From positions 1 through 55,740 of the forward strand of contig JASBVM010000012.1 of assembly GCA_029961055.1 (NCBI GenBank): a stretch of DNA of 55,740 bases. Reading direction: 5' to 3'. This stretch comes from Bacillota bacterium. Its GTDB lineage: Bacteria > Bacillota > Sulfobacillia > JAIMAT01. Made by a program: the position numbers and the translations under genes. Each line of letters starts with the position of its first letter. The stretch's first letter is position 1. Shown in pieces: positions 8,017-16,533 of this stretch. The notes beneath the pieces are model-generated. The model searched no databases. It saw nothing but the letters and a program-made list of their open reading frames with translations, and was not told the DNA's origin.

Positions 8017-8940
8017 TCATTCTTCAGCACGCGGGTTGAGCGCGTCGCTCAGCCCGTCGCCCAGGAGGTTGAACCCCAGGCTGCCGAGCGCCAGCGCCAG
8101 GCCGGGCCAGATGATCAGCCAGGGGGCCGTCTGGTAGAAGTTGAGGCCCAGGGTGATCATCTTGCCCCAGCTGATGGTCGGGTCGGGAACGCCGATGCCC
8201 AGAAAGGAGAGGGCCGACTCCGTCAGGATGTTCTGGGCCACCTGGAGCGTGCCGTAGACAATGACGGTGCCCACGACGTTGGGAAGCAGGTGGCGCCCGA
8301 GGATCCGCCAGGTTCCGGCCCCCAGCGCCCGCGCCGCCTCCACGTACTCCTGGTTCTTGGCCGCCAGCACCTGCCCCCGCGTGATCCGGGCGGTGGGTGC
8401 CCAGCCCAGGACCCCGATGACCGTGTAGACCGTGGCCACCGAGGGGTTGGAGACCACCGAGCGGAGGAGGATGACGAACAGGAGGAAGGGGAAGGCGAGC
8501 ACGATGTCGGTGATGCGCATCAGCACGTTGTCGACCTGCCCGCCCGCGTAACCGGCCACCAGGCCGACCACGAGGCCGATGGCCACGGCGATGAGCGTGG
8601 CCATGAAGCCGACCTCCATGGAGACCCGCGCTCCCCAGATCAGCTGGCTGAGCACATCCCGGCCACTGGGGTCGGTGCCGAGGAAGAAGTGGCCCCAATT
8701 CCAGGTCGGTGCCAGGGGCAGCCCCTGGGCGGTGGTTCCGTCCGGGTAGGTCTGGTAGGGGCTGAGCGGGGCGATCTGCGGCGCGAAGATGGCGACCACG
8801 GAGAGCAGCACGACGAGGACGAGCCCGAAGACCGCCGGGCCGTTCCGGAAGAAGTGCCGCACCAGCTGTCGCCACGGCGACGGACCGGAAGGCGGCTGCA
8901 GCGTCGTCTGCATGTCAGGGAATTCGAGAAGAGCGGACAC
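8017..8940 (-). CDS. ABC transporter permease, DppC/OppC type
   Basis: The 307-residue membrane protein has the N-terminal OppC_N segment (GPAVFGLVLVVLLSVVAIFA) followed by the conserved GTDPSGRDVLSQLIWGARVS motif and the ATPase-contact motif EAARALGAGTWRILGRHLLP. It pairs with the DppB-type permease encoded downstream. The start is GTG at 8940 with GGAGG six bases upstream, which gives an N-terminal cytoplasmic extension of about 30 residues. It is the first gene of the transporter unit. A 13-base palindrome lies just upstream of its ribosome site. Confidence 0.92.
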   Translation of the reverse strand: MSALLEFPDMQTTLQPPSGPSPWRQLVRHFFRNGPAVFGLVLVVLLSVVAIFAPQIAPLSPYQTYPDGTTAQGLPLAPTWNWGHFFLGTDPSGRDVLSQLIWGARVSMEVGFMATLIAVAIGLVVGLVAGYAGGQVDNVLMRITDIVLAFPFLLFVILLRSVVSNPSVATVYTVIGVLGWAPTARITRGQVLAAKNQEYVEAARALGAGTWRILGRHLLPNVVGTVIVYGTLQVAQNILTESALSFLGIGVPDPTISWGKMITLGLNFYQTAPWLIIWPGLALALGSLGFNLLGDGLSDALNPRAEE

Positions 8941-8952
8941 GGCTTCCCTCCT

Positions 8953-8965
8953 GTCCGTGACGGAC
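8953..8965. promoter_or_regulatory. Palindrome GTCCGTGACGGAC before the ABC transporter operon
   Basis: The perfect 6-1-6 inverted repeat lies 13 to 25 bases upstream of the dppC-type start codon, between any promoter and the ribosome site. It could be an operator or a small 5'-UTR hairpin. No clear -35/-10 pair was found in 8966..9160. Confidence 0.35.
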
Positions 8966-9164
8966 CTCCCGCAATGGTCAAAACAGATTACGCGCGCCCC
9001 GGGCCAATCCCTGCTTCCCGATGCCCGCAGCCGGCCATTTCCAAGCTTTCGCCGCTCCGGTCCCGGGCCGCCCGGAGTGTGCCACCGGCCGGGGTGCGGT
9101 CTGCCGGAGCCTCACCCTGTGGCATGGCGCTCCAGAACGACTGGATCATGGCTGAATGCTATAG

Positions 9165-9198
9165 AAAAAACCGGACCCGACCGCCACCGATCGGGTCC
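9165..9198 (-). terminator. Intrinsic terminator after mrp
   Basis: On the minus strand GGACCCGA (9198..9191) and TCGGGTCC (9180..9173) form a perfect eight-base stem around a ten-base loop, followed by GG and six U residues (9170..9165). It ends the long minus-strand run that finishes with mrp at 9237, and separates it from the ABC transporter unit. Confidence 0.88.
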
Positions 9199-9236
9199 GT
9201 GGGGAGCCTGCTCGGGGAAGATCGAGGCGCAGCCCT

Positions 9237-10352
9237 TCAGAAGCCGATACGCGGGCCGACGATCTGCCGCCGCGCGGGCGAGGCCTGGGCGGTCCGCTCG
9301 ACCACCACCTTCGCCAACTCGTCGAAGGCTTGACGGAGCGGTGACTCCTCGTCGGCCGCCGCCACCGGACGTCCCTCGTCGCCGCCCTCGCGGATGGCGG
9401 GCGCCAGCGGGATCCGCGCCAGGACCGGCTGGCCGATCGCCTGGGCCAGGGCGTCGGCGCCGCCGCTGCCGAAGACGTCGATGCGTTCGCCGCAGTGCGG
9501 GCAGACGAGGAAGGCCATGTTCTCGACGACACCCAGCATCTCCTGGTTCATCTTCGTGGCCATGAAGGCCGCCCGGGAAGCGACGTGGACGGAGGCTTCC
9601 TGGGGCGTGGTCACCAGGAGGATCTTGGACTGGGGCAGCCGCTGGGCCAGGCTCATGGGCACGTCACCGGTCCCGGGCGGCAGGTCGACCACCAGGTAGT
9701 CCAGGTCGGCCCAGAGCACGTCGTTGAGGAACTGGTCCAGGGCGCCGGCCAGCATCGGGCCCCGCCAGATCACCGCCGCATCCTCTTCGAGGAAGAAGCC
9801 CATGGACATCACCTGCATGCCGTAGGCCTCCACCGGGGCGATGGCGTTGCCGATGGCCACGGGCCGGGTGGCGATGCCCAGCATGCGCGGGATGGAGAAG
9901 CCGTAGATGTCGGCGTCCAGCAGGCCGACCCTCTTCCCCCGCCTCCGCAGGGCGACGGCCAGGTTGGCCGTCACGGTCGACTTGCCCACGCCGCCCTTGC
10001 CGCTGGCCACGCCGATGACCACGGTGCGCGACCCCGGCCGCGTCACCGACGACGTGTGCCCCGGCTCCTGGCCGCGCAGCCGCTGCGAGAGCCTCTGCCG
10101 CTCCTGCTCGTCCATCACCGAGAGGTGGACGTCCACCTGCTCCACGCCGGAAAGCGCGCCCACCCGCCGGCGGACTTCCTCGTCGATGCGCCCCTGCAGC
10201 GGGCAACCGGCCACCGTCAGGGCCACGTCCACCGTGACGCGGCCGCCGTCGATGCGCACCTCGCGGACCATATCGAGATCGGTGATGCTCCGGCCCAGCT
10301 CGGGGTCGATCACGTCACCGAGGACGTTCAGGACCTCTTCCTTGGTCGCCAA
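9237..10352 (-). CDS. Mrp/NBP35-family iron-sulfur carrier ATPase
   Basis: The 371-residue protein has an N-terminal MIP18 (DUF59) domain (residues 1 to about 85, EVLNVLGDVIDPELGRSITD). A P-loop ATPase follows with the deviant Walker A ASGKGGVGKST near 116 to 126, the MRP signature around residues 180 to 215, and a CPHC pair near residue 280 that would hold a bridging Fe-S cluster between two subunits. Family members carry and deliver Fe-S clusters to apoproteins. The start is TTG at 10352 after GAGGTGGGGGTG. A TATCAT -10-like element at 10401..10396 overlaps the end of the aminotransferase gene, so it may have its own promoter as well as read-through. Confidence 0.93.
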   Translation of the reverse strand: MATKEEVLNVLGDVIDPELGRSITDLDMVREVRIDGGRVTVDVALTVAGCPLQGRIDEEVRRRVGALSGVEQVDVHLSVMDEQERQRLSQRLRGQEPGHTSSVTRPGSRTVVIGVASGKGGVGKSTVTANLAVALRRRGKRVGLLDADIYGFSIPRMLGIATRPVAIGNAIAPVEAYGMQVMSMGFFLEEDAAVIWRGPMLAGALDQFLNDVLWADLDYLVVDLPPGTGDVPMSLAQRLPQSKILLVTTPQEASVHVASRAAFMATKMNQEMLGVVENMAFLVCPHCGERIDVFGSGGADALAQAIGQPVLARIPLAPAIREGGDEGRPVAAADEESPLRQAFDELAKVVVERTAQASPARRQIVGPRIGF

Positions 10353-10393
10353 TCACCACACCCCCACCTCGGCCCCGCTCGTCGTCCACCCTC

Positions 10394-11593
10394 TCATGAT
10401 ACACGGAGGGCGGAGGCGAGCCGACGGAAGCCCTCCTCGATCCGCTCCAGGGAGGTGGCGTAGCTGAGGCGGAGGTACTCGGGCAACCCGAAGCCCGCGC
10501 CGGGCACCACCGCCACGTGGGCCTCCTCCAGCAGGAGCTCCGCCAGATCGTCGCCGTCGTTCACCTGGCGGCCCGCCACCGCGCGGCCCAGCAGGGGGCG
10601 GATGGAGGGGAAGGCGTAGAAGGCGCCCTCCGGCTCCCGAGGAAGCTCGAAACCGGGCGTCCGGCGGATCAGCTCCACCACCCGCCTCCGCCTGCGGTCG
10701 AACTCCTCCACCATGGCGCGCGCCGCCTCGCCCGCCTGGCGCAGCGCGGCCACCGCCGCCCACTGGGAGATGGTGGAGGGCGCCGAGGTGAGATGCGACT
10801 GGATGGCGGTCATCGCCTCGACCAGGGCGCGGTCCTCGGCCACGGCCCAGCCGATCCGCCAGCCGGTCATGGCGTAGGCCTTGGAGACCCCGTCGATGAG
10901 GACGGTGCGGGCGCGGACCTCGGGCCCCAGCTGCGCGACGCTCACGTGCTCGACGCCGAAGACCAGGTGGCGGTAGATCTCGTCGGAGATGATCCAGAGC
11001 CCGTGCCGCAGGGCCAGCTCGGCCACCGCCTCCAGCTCGCCCCGGCCGAGGACCGCGCCGCTGGGGTTGGAGGGCGAGTTGAGCAGGATGGCCCGGGTGC
11101 GGGGGCCGATGGCGGCCTCCAGCGCCTCCAGGTCCAGATGGAAGCCCTCCTCCACCCGGGTGGGGACGATGACGGGCGTCGCGCCAGCCAACCGGATCTG
11201 CTCGGGATAGGAGACCCAGTAGGGAGCGGGCACGACCACCTCGTCGCCCGGCCCCGCCAGGGCGAAGAGCACGTTGAAGATGCTCTGCTTCGCCCCGTTG
11301 GAGACGACGATCCGGGCGGGATCCACGTCCAGCCCAAGCTCCTCGGCCAGGTTGGCGGCCACCGCTTCCCGCAGCTCCGGAAGCCCCTGCACCGCGGTGT
11401 ACTTCGTCTGGCCCCGTCGCATCGCCGCCAGCGCGGCTTCCTTGATCACCTCCGGCGTGTCGAAGTCGGGTTCTCCCACGCTGAAGCTGATCACGTCCAC
11501 GCCCTGGCGGACGAGCGCCTTGGCGCGCGCGTCCATGGCCATGGTGGGCGAGGCGGCCAGCCCCTCCGTCCGCTCCGCAAGAGCCAACGCCAT
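10394..11593 (-). CDS. Class I/II aminotransferase, aspartate aminotransferase type
   Basis: The 399-residue PLP enzyme shows the family motifs: ISFSVGEPDFDTPE near the N-terminus, NSPSNPSGAVL, ISDEIYRHLVF, and the Schiff-base lysine in DGVSKAYAMTGWRIGW near residue 235. A conserved Arg in YLRLSYATSLERIEEG near the C-terminus should bind the substrate carboxylate. The likely reaction is aspartate plus 2-oxoglutarate to oxaloacetate plus glutamate; the subgroup I-gamma resemblance also allows prephenate or other acceptors. ATG at 11593 follows GGGAAGGAGCG. It is the gene after pyk in the same direction, 93 bases away. Confidence 0.92.
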   Translation of the reverse strand: MALALAERTEGLAASPTMAMDARAKALVRQGVDVISFSVGEPDFDTPEVIKEAALAAMRRGQTKYTAVQGLPELREAVAANLAEELGLDVDPARIVVSNGAKQSIFNVLFALAGPGDEVVVPAPYWVSYPEQIRLAGATPVIVPTRVEEGFHLDLEALEAAIGPRTRAILLNSPSNPSGAVLGRGELEAVAELALRHGLWIISDEIYRHLVFGVEHVSVAQLGPEVRARTVLIDGVSKAYAMTGWRIGWAVAEDRALVEAMTAIQSHLTSAPSTISQWAAVAALRQAGEAARAMVEEFDRRRRRVVELIRRTPGFELPREPEGAFYAFPSIRPLLGRAVAGRQVNDGDDLAELLLEEAHVAVVPGAGFGLPEYLRLSYATSLERIEEGFRRLASALRVS

Positions 11594-11686
11594 CGCTCCT
11601 TCCCGAAACGGGCTCCGCCTCTCGACCTCGACGTCGCTTCCGGTGCCGAACCGAGGTGACGGGATTCGGAAAGCTCTTCCTGATGG

Positions 11687-13453
11687 TCAGATTCTATGAA
11701 CGCGGCCCCGGTACAGCAACCCGTGCACCGGGTCGACGGTCACCGTCTCGCCGGGCCGGAGCTCCTCCGCGCTCTCCGGCTGGTAGCCGACGATGGCGGG
11801 TCGGCCGAGGTTGAGGGCGACGATGGCGCTGGGGGAGCTGAGGCCGCCCTCGCGGACCACGAGCGCCGCCGCCCGCTGGGCGTAGACCACCATCTCCGGG
11901 TCGATGCGGGGCACCACCAGGACGTCGCCGTCGCGGAAGGCGGAGGCGGCCGCGGTGGCGTCCTCCACCAGGCAGACCGGACCGCTGGCGGCCTCCTTGC
12001 CGATCCCCTGGCCGCGCCCGAGGACGGCCGCCACCGTGTGGACCTTGAGCGTGTTGGTGGTCCCGGAGACGCCGACGGGGAAGCCGGCGGTGATGACGAC
12101 CACGTCGCCGTTCGCCACCCGCCCCGATTCCAGCGCCGCCGCCACCGCCCTCTCGATCACCTCGTCGCTGGAACGCTGGCGGGCCAGCACGAGCGGTTCC
12201 ACGCCCCAGACCAGGCTGAGGCGGCGGGCGGTCCCCGACTCCGGGGTGACGGCCAGGATGGGGGCGGCGGGTCTCTGGGCCGCCACCACGCGGGCCGTCC
12301 GCCCGGACTGGGTCGGCGTGATGATCGCCGCGGCGCCCAGCGCCGCCGCGGTCGCCACCGAGGCGCGGCTGATGGCGTCGGTGACGGTGGCGGGGGAGGA
12401 AGGCGGCTGCGCTCCCTGGCGGCGGGCGACCAGCTCGGCGTCGGCGCGCTCGGCGATCCGCGCCATCATCCGCACCGCCTCCACCGGGTGGGCGCCGGTG
12501 GCGCTCTCGGCGCTGAGCATGACCGCGTCGGTCCCGTCCATCACGGCGTTGGCCACGTCGGCCGCCTCGGCCCGCGTGGGCGAGGCGTGCTCGACCATGG
12601 ATTCCAGCATCTGGGTGGCCGTGATCACCGGCTTCCCCGCCCGGTTGGCCAGGGCGATGATCCGCTTCTGGATGAAGGGGACGTCCTCGGTGGGCATCTC
12701 CAGCCCCAGGTCGCCCCGCGCCACCATGATCCCGTCGGAGACCTCCAGGATCTCCTCGAAGCGGTCGACACCGTGACGGGTCTCGATCTTGGTGATGATC
12801 TCCGGCAGCCGGGCGGCCGGGGAGGCGTTCTCCTCCAGGAAGCGGCGCACCGCGAGCACGTCGTCCGCCGTCTGGATGAAGCTGGCCGCCACGAACTCGA
12901 TCCCCAGCTCCAGGCCGAGGCGGAGGTCGGCCTCGTCCTCCGGCAGGAGCGGCGGCAGCGAGAGCCGGGTCCCCGGCGCCAGGCACTTCTTGCCGCCGAG
13001 CAGCCGTCCTCCCACCACCACCTCGCAGTCGATGGCACCGTCGCGGCGGATCTCCCGCACCCGGAAGACCAGGTTGCCGTCGTCCAGGAGCAGCGTCGCC
13101 CCCGGCTCCAGGTCGCGAGCGAGGCCGGGATAGCTGATGCCGACCCGCTCGCGGCTGCCTTCCACCGGCTCCGGCACCAGCAGGAAGCGATCCCCCGGCG
13201 CCAGTTCCACGCTCCCGCCGGGGAAGCGGCCGATCCGCACCTCCGGTCCCCGGGTGTCGAACATGAGGCCGATGTGGCGACCCAGTCGCTCCGCGATCCG
13301 GCGGATCCGCTCGCTCCGCTCGCGCAGCTGCTGGCCGCCCCCGTGGGAGAGGTTGAGGCGGGCCACGTCCATACCCGCCTCCATCAGGGCGCGCAGCGCT
13401 TCCTCCGATTCGCTGGCGGGACCGATGGTGGCCACCACTTTGGTTCTGCGCAA
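11687..13453 (-). CDS. pyk: Pyruvate kinase with C-terminal PEP-utiliser-like domain
   Basis: The 588 residues begin MRRTKVVATIGPASESEEAL and carry the kinase signature around IITKIETRHGVDRFEEIL and VARGDLGLEMPTEDVP. The last 110 or so residues form the additional domain found in Bacillus-type enzymes. The usual T-S-H of the PEP-utiliser motif is here S-S-P (GGLSSPSAIVALNLGRPAIV), so the domain lacks the phosphohistidine and is structural or regulatory. It makes pyruvate and ATP from phosphoenolpyruvate and ADP. TTG at 13453 is the start, giving the standard N-terminus. pfkA precedes it by 69 bases, an operon of the two regulated glycolytic steps. Confidence 0.96.
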   Translation of the reverse strand: MRRTKVVATIGPASESEEALRALMEAGMDVARLNLSHGGGQQLRERSERIRRIAERLGRHIGLMFDTRGPEVRIGRFPGGSVELAPGDRFLLVPEPVEGSRERVGISYPGLARDLEPGATLLLDDGNLVFRVREIRRDGAIDCEVVVGGRLLGGKKCLAPGTRLSLPPLLPEDEADLRLGLELGIEFVAASFIQTADDVLAVRRFLEENASPAARLPEIITKIETRHGVDRFEEILEVSDGIMVARGDLGLEMPTEDVPFIQKRIIALANRAGKPVITATQMLESMVEHASPTRAEAADVANAVMDGTDAVMLSAESATGAHPVEAVRMMARIAERADAELVARRQGAQPPSSPATVTDAISRASVATAAALGAAAIITPTQSGRTARVVAAQRPAAPILAVTPESGTARRLSLVWGVEPLVLARQRSSDEVIERAVAAALESGRVANGDVVVITAGFPVGVSGTTNTLKVHTVAAVLGRGQGIGKEAASGPVCLVEDATAAASAFRDGDVLVVPRIDPEMVVYAQRAAALVVREGGLSSPSAIVALNLGRPAIVGYQPESAEELRPGETVTVDPVHGLLYRGRVHRI

Positions 13454-13522
13454 CCCGCCGCCCCCTTCCAGGCCCCGAAGCCGGCGTGCGGCGGGCCTCC
13501 CGGCCGCCCGCCGCCCGTCGCT

Positions 13523-14482
13523 TCAGATGGCCAGGATGGCCGCGAGCCGGTAGGTCTCGCGGTCGATATCCTTCCTCGCCGACACCACCTGCTCGTACGA
13601 GGTGAGCCGCACCTCGCCGTGGACCAGCCCGGCCATCACGCCGTGCCTTCCCTGCAGGAGGGCGTCCACCGCCGCCGCTCCCAGGCGCGAGGCGAGCAGC
13701 CGGTCCATGGCCGTCGGCGCCCCTCCGCGCTGGATATGCCCGAGGACGGTGACGCGCGTGTCGAGCCCCGTCCTCTCCTGGATCTTCTGCGCCACCTCGA
13801 AGCCGCGGGCGGCTCCCTCGGCCACCACGATGATGCTGTGCCGCTTGCCCGAGCGGTAGGCCGACTGGACCCGCTCGCAGATCGTCTCCATGGTCATGGG
13901 CTCCTCCGGCACCACGATGGACTCGGCGCCGTCCGCCAGCCCCGCCATCAGCGCGATGAAGCCCGAGTTCCGGCCCATCACCTCGACCACGAAGGTCCGC
14001 TCGTGCGCCGTCGCCGTGTCGCGGATGCGGTCGATGGCCTGGATGGCGGTGTTGACCGAGGTGTCGAAGCCGATGGTGGCGTCGGTGCCGGCCAGGTCGT
14101 TGTCGATGGTGCCGGGGACGCCCACCGTCCAGACACCGTGCTCCTCCAGGGCCATCGCCCCGCGGAAGGAGCCGTCCCCGCCGATGACGACCAGAGCCTC
14201 GACCTGGTGGCGGCGGAGCTGGGCCACCGCCTCGGCCTGACCTTCGGGGCTCTTGAAGGCCTCCGAGCGGGCCGTGTAGAGGATGGTACCGCCGCGGTGG
14301 ATGATGTCCGCCACCGAGCGCCGGTCCATGGGCCGGAGCTCACCCCGGACCAGGCCCGCGTAGCCGTGTTCGACGCCCAGGACCTCCAGCCCCTCGTAGA
14401 TGGCCTTCCGGACCACCGCGCGGATGGCCGCATTCATGCCCGGAGCGTCGCCACCGCTGGTCAGGACCGCGATCCGCTGCAC
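13523..14482 (-). CDS. pfkA: ATP-dependent 6-phosphofructokinase
   Basis: The 319-residue protein matches the usual bacterial PFK length. It carries [20 protein letters not shown] at the N-terminus, [14 protein letters not shown] (Gly-Gly-Asp-Gly, ATP-type), the catalytic [11 protein letters not shown], and the substrate-binding [13 protein letters not shown] and [13 protein letters not shown]. The Gly of the GGDG motif marks ATP rather than pyrophosphate as phosphoryl donor. The start is GTG at 14482, two bases from the stop of the preceding small gene, so translation is probably coupled. pyk follows downstream. Confidence 0.97.
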   Translation of the reverse strand: MQRIAVLTSGGDAPGMNAAIRAVVRKAIYEGLEVLGVEHGYAGLVRGELRPMDRRSVADIIHRGGTILYTARSEAFKSPEGQAEAVAQLRRHQVEALVVIGGDGSFRGAMALEEHGVWTVGVPGTIDNDLAGTDATIGFDTSVNTAIQAIDRIRDTATAHERTFVVEVMGRNSGFIALMAGLADGAESIVVPEEPMTMETICERVQSAYRSGKRHSIIVVAEGAARGFEVAQKIQERTGLDTRVTVLGHIQRGGAPTAMDRLLASRLGAAAVDALLQGRHGVMAGLVHGEVRLTSYEQVVSARKDIDRETYRLAAILAI

Positions 14483-14483
14483 C

Positions 14484-14708
14484 TCATGCCCCCCCGTCCG
14501 CCTCGCCAGACCCGGCCCTGGCCAGCACCTCGGCCAGGGCCGTCTGCGCTTCCTCCATCTCTACGTCCGGAAGAAGGATCTCCCACAGCGAGAGGTCACC
14601 GCGCCCCCCACCGGCCCGCACCCGGGCGAGGAAGCCCCGCTCGGCCAGCCCGCGCACGACCCGATCGGCCATCTCTCGTGTGGGCGCGACGTACAGGACC
14701 TGCCACAC
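14484..14708 (-). CDS. Small conserved-looking protein upstream of pfkA (DUF2007-like)
   Basis: The 74-residue soluble protein starts [20 protein letters not shown] and continues through a short beta strand region to [16 protein letters not shown]. The pattern of a strand, a helix that tracks sequence neighbours, then a second strand resembles the small DUF2007/ACT-like signal-transducer fold; this is a resemblance only. GTG at 14708 follows GGAGGGC closely, and the frame ends against the pfkA start. The coupling suggests a role tied to glycolytic expression or to the histidine kinase gene just upstream, but no function can be assigned. Confidence 0.75.
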   Translation of the reverse strand: MWQVLYVAPTREMADRVVRGLAERGFLARVRAGGGRGDLSLWEILLPDVEMEEAQTALAEVLARAGSGEADGGA

Positions 14709-14781
14709 GCGCCCTCCCTCCCCGGCGGAGGCTCGCGCCAGGCTTCGCTCCGACCCGGCTCATTCCTGCCTGGATCCCGCC

Positions 14782-16287
14782 TCACTCCGGTGCGCCGGGC
14801 TTGTCCACCGCTTCCCCCGGCCCCTGCGCCCCGGCCGATCCCGGCGAGGGCTGCTCCTCCCGGGATGCCGCCGACTCCTCCCCGCCGCGGCGGGCCAGCG
14901 GGAGTCGGACGAAGAAACGTGCGCCCTCGCCCTCCCGGCTCTCCACGTCGAGCCGGCCGCCCTGGGCCAGGACCAGCCGCCGGCAGATGGAGAGGCCCAG
15001 GCCGGTCCCGCTGGGCTTGGTGGTGAAGAAGGGGTCGAAGATCCTCTCCAACCGGTCGGCGGGGATCCCGGGACCGTCGTCGGCCACCTCCACCACCGCC
15101 CAGCGTTCCTCCTGGCGGACCGACACCCTGACGTGCCCGCCGGTGCCCACCGCCTCCAGCGCGTTCCCGACCAGATTGAGGATCACCTGGCGCATGCTGT
15201 CGCAGCTGTGGCGCGCCACCACCGGCTCCTCCGGCTTCTCGTAAAGGAGCTCCACGCCGTGCGCCCGCGCCTGCACCTCCATCTCGCGGACGCTCTCCTC
15301 CAGGCAGCGCTGAAGCGGCTCGGTCGCCTGCTCGCTGGGTGAGAGCGGCCGCTCCAGGGCGATCAGATAGCTGGTCAGGTCACTCACCCGATCCATCTCG
15401 TGCAGCACCAGCCGCAGGAAGTCCTGCTGCTTTTCGCTGGCGGAGCGGTCGATCAGCTGCAGGTAGCCGCGGATGGCCGAGAGCGCGTTCCGGATCTCGT
15501 GGGCGGCGGCCGCCGCAGCCTGCTGCGCGTGCGGGATCGCCGCCTCCTCCGCCTCGCCCTGCCGGAGCGGGTCGACCCGGATGAGGGCGCCCAGCAGCTC
15601 CCCCCCGTCCAGCACGGCGCGGGCATGGACGTTCATGGGTCCGGGCCGGCTCGGCAGCCACGGGTCCAGGTTGAGGCGACGCTCCACCCGCCCGCGGGCC
15701 AGGAGCACCTCCTCGTCGACGCGCAACTCCGGGGGAAGGCCGGGAAAGATCTCCGCGACGCTCTTCCCCAGCAGCTCCCGGCCGGGCCGGAGGCAGAGCG
15801 AGGCCAGCCGGTCGCTCACCCAGACCAACCGGCCGCTGGCGTCCAGGACGCAGGCGCCGGTGCGCCCGCGGGCCAGCTCGTCCAGGAGCGCGCGCAGGAG
15901 GCTGATCTGGCGCTCGGCCGCCTCCGCCGAGGAGGGTGCCTCCACCACCAGCACCGCGCCGGCTACGGGTCCGTCGAAGCTGACCAGCGGGAGCACCTGG
16001 CCGTGAAGGCCGCCGCGCACCGTCAGCCGGCTGCTCCGGCCCCCCAGCGCCGCCTGGACCGCCCCACCCAGGTGGCCGCCCACCCGGCTGAAGAGCTCGC
16101 CGGACTCGGGCCCCTCGGGCTCGAGGTCGAGCCACCGCCGGGCGCTCGGGTTGGCGTAGACCGGCGCCCCGGTGGCGTCGAAGGCGACCACGGGCTCCTG
16201 GAGCAGGTCGATGGCGTCGCGTCGCAGGACCAGGTCGTTATGCAGGTAGAGATTGGGCAGCAGGCGGATGCGGCCTTCGCCGTCCAT
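14782..16287 (-). CDS. Soluble two-PAS sensor histidine kinase
   Basis: The protein (501 residues from ATG at 16287) has an N-terminal PAS-like domain (LLQEPVVAFDATGAPVYANP), a middle region, and a second PAS (ACVLDASGRLVWVSDRLASL). The HisKA phosphoacceptor H-box AAHEIRNALSAIRGYLQL is near residue 260, followed by the ATPase core with NLVGNALEAVG, VADDGPGIP and GTGLGLSICRRLV. No membrane segment is present, so it senses a cytoplasmic signal. No response regulator gene is adjacent, which with the host type suggests a sporulation-phosphorelay kinase; that is inference. Upstream in-frame codons to 16494 are rejected because the sequence there is basic low-complexity. Confidence 0.9.
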   Translation of the reverse strand: MDGEGRIRLLPNLYLHNDLVLRRDAIDLLQEPVVAFDATGAPVYANPSARRWLDLEPEGPESGELFSRVGGHLGGAVQAALGGRSSRLTVRGGLHGQVLPLVSFDGPVAGAVLVVEAPSSAEAAERQISLLRALLDELARGRTGACVLDASGRLVWVSDRLASLCLRPGRELLGKSVAEIFPGLPPELRVDEEVLLARGRVERRLNLDPWLPSRPGPMNVHARAVLDGGELLGALIRVDPLRQGEAEEAAIPHAQQAAAAAAHEIRNALSAIRGYLQLIDRSASEKQQDFLRLVLHEMDRVSDLTSYLIALERPLSPSEQATEPLQRCLEESVREMEVQARAHGVELLYEKPEEPVVARHSCDSMRQVILNLVGNALEAVGTGGHVRVSVRQEERWAVVEVADDGPGIPADRLERIFDPFFTTKPSGTGLGLSICRRLVLAQGGRLDVESREGEGARFFVRLPLARRGGEESAASREEQPSPGSAGAQGPGEAVDKPGAPE

Positions 16288-16448
16288 TCCGCGCACCTTC
16301 CTTCGCCAGCGTGAGAAGCTCCGCTCGACAGACGCCCCCGACGCCCTCCGAGACCGCCTGGCCGCTCCCGGTTCGCCTCGCGGCGGGGCCGTTGGCGTAT
16401 TCGTCTTTTCCCCTGTATGCCAACCAATCCCTCCGTAGATGCCCGGCA

Positions 16449-16478
16449 GGCGACCTCGCGCCCGGCGCGAGGGTCGCC
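16449..16478 (-). other. Strong hairpin between MFS and histidine kinase genes
   Basis: GGCGACCTCGCGC (16449..16461) pairs with GCGCGAGGGTCGCC (16465..16478) around a three-base loop, with one bulged base. No U-run follows on either strand. It lies in the 246-base gap between the MFS stop and the kinase start and may weakly terminate or protect the MFS message. No convincing promoter for the kinase was found in the rest of the gap. Confidence 0.5.
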
Positions 16479-16533
16479 GCCTCCGTCCCGCCACCCGCCC
16501 CGGCGGGCCTCCCTCGCCGGCGGCTTCCGGGGC

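Noticed and set aside
4819-9333. A 1504-codon open frame on the plus strand running through the tRNA and opposite the ABC transporter genes
   Set aside because: It is antisense to three well-supported genes and crosses a tRNA and its terminator. Its translation is biased His/Arg/Gly-rich shadow sequence caused by high GC at third positions.
16380-16440. A sigma-H or sigma-A promoter for the histidine kinase (GGAGGGATT, TTGGCA, GACGAAT elements)
   Set aside because: Individual hexamers look good, but no pair has acceptable spacing: the sigma-H boxes are about 20 bases apart instead of 11 to 12, and the sigma-A -10 is poor.
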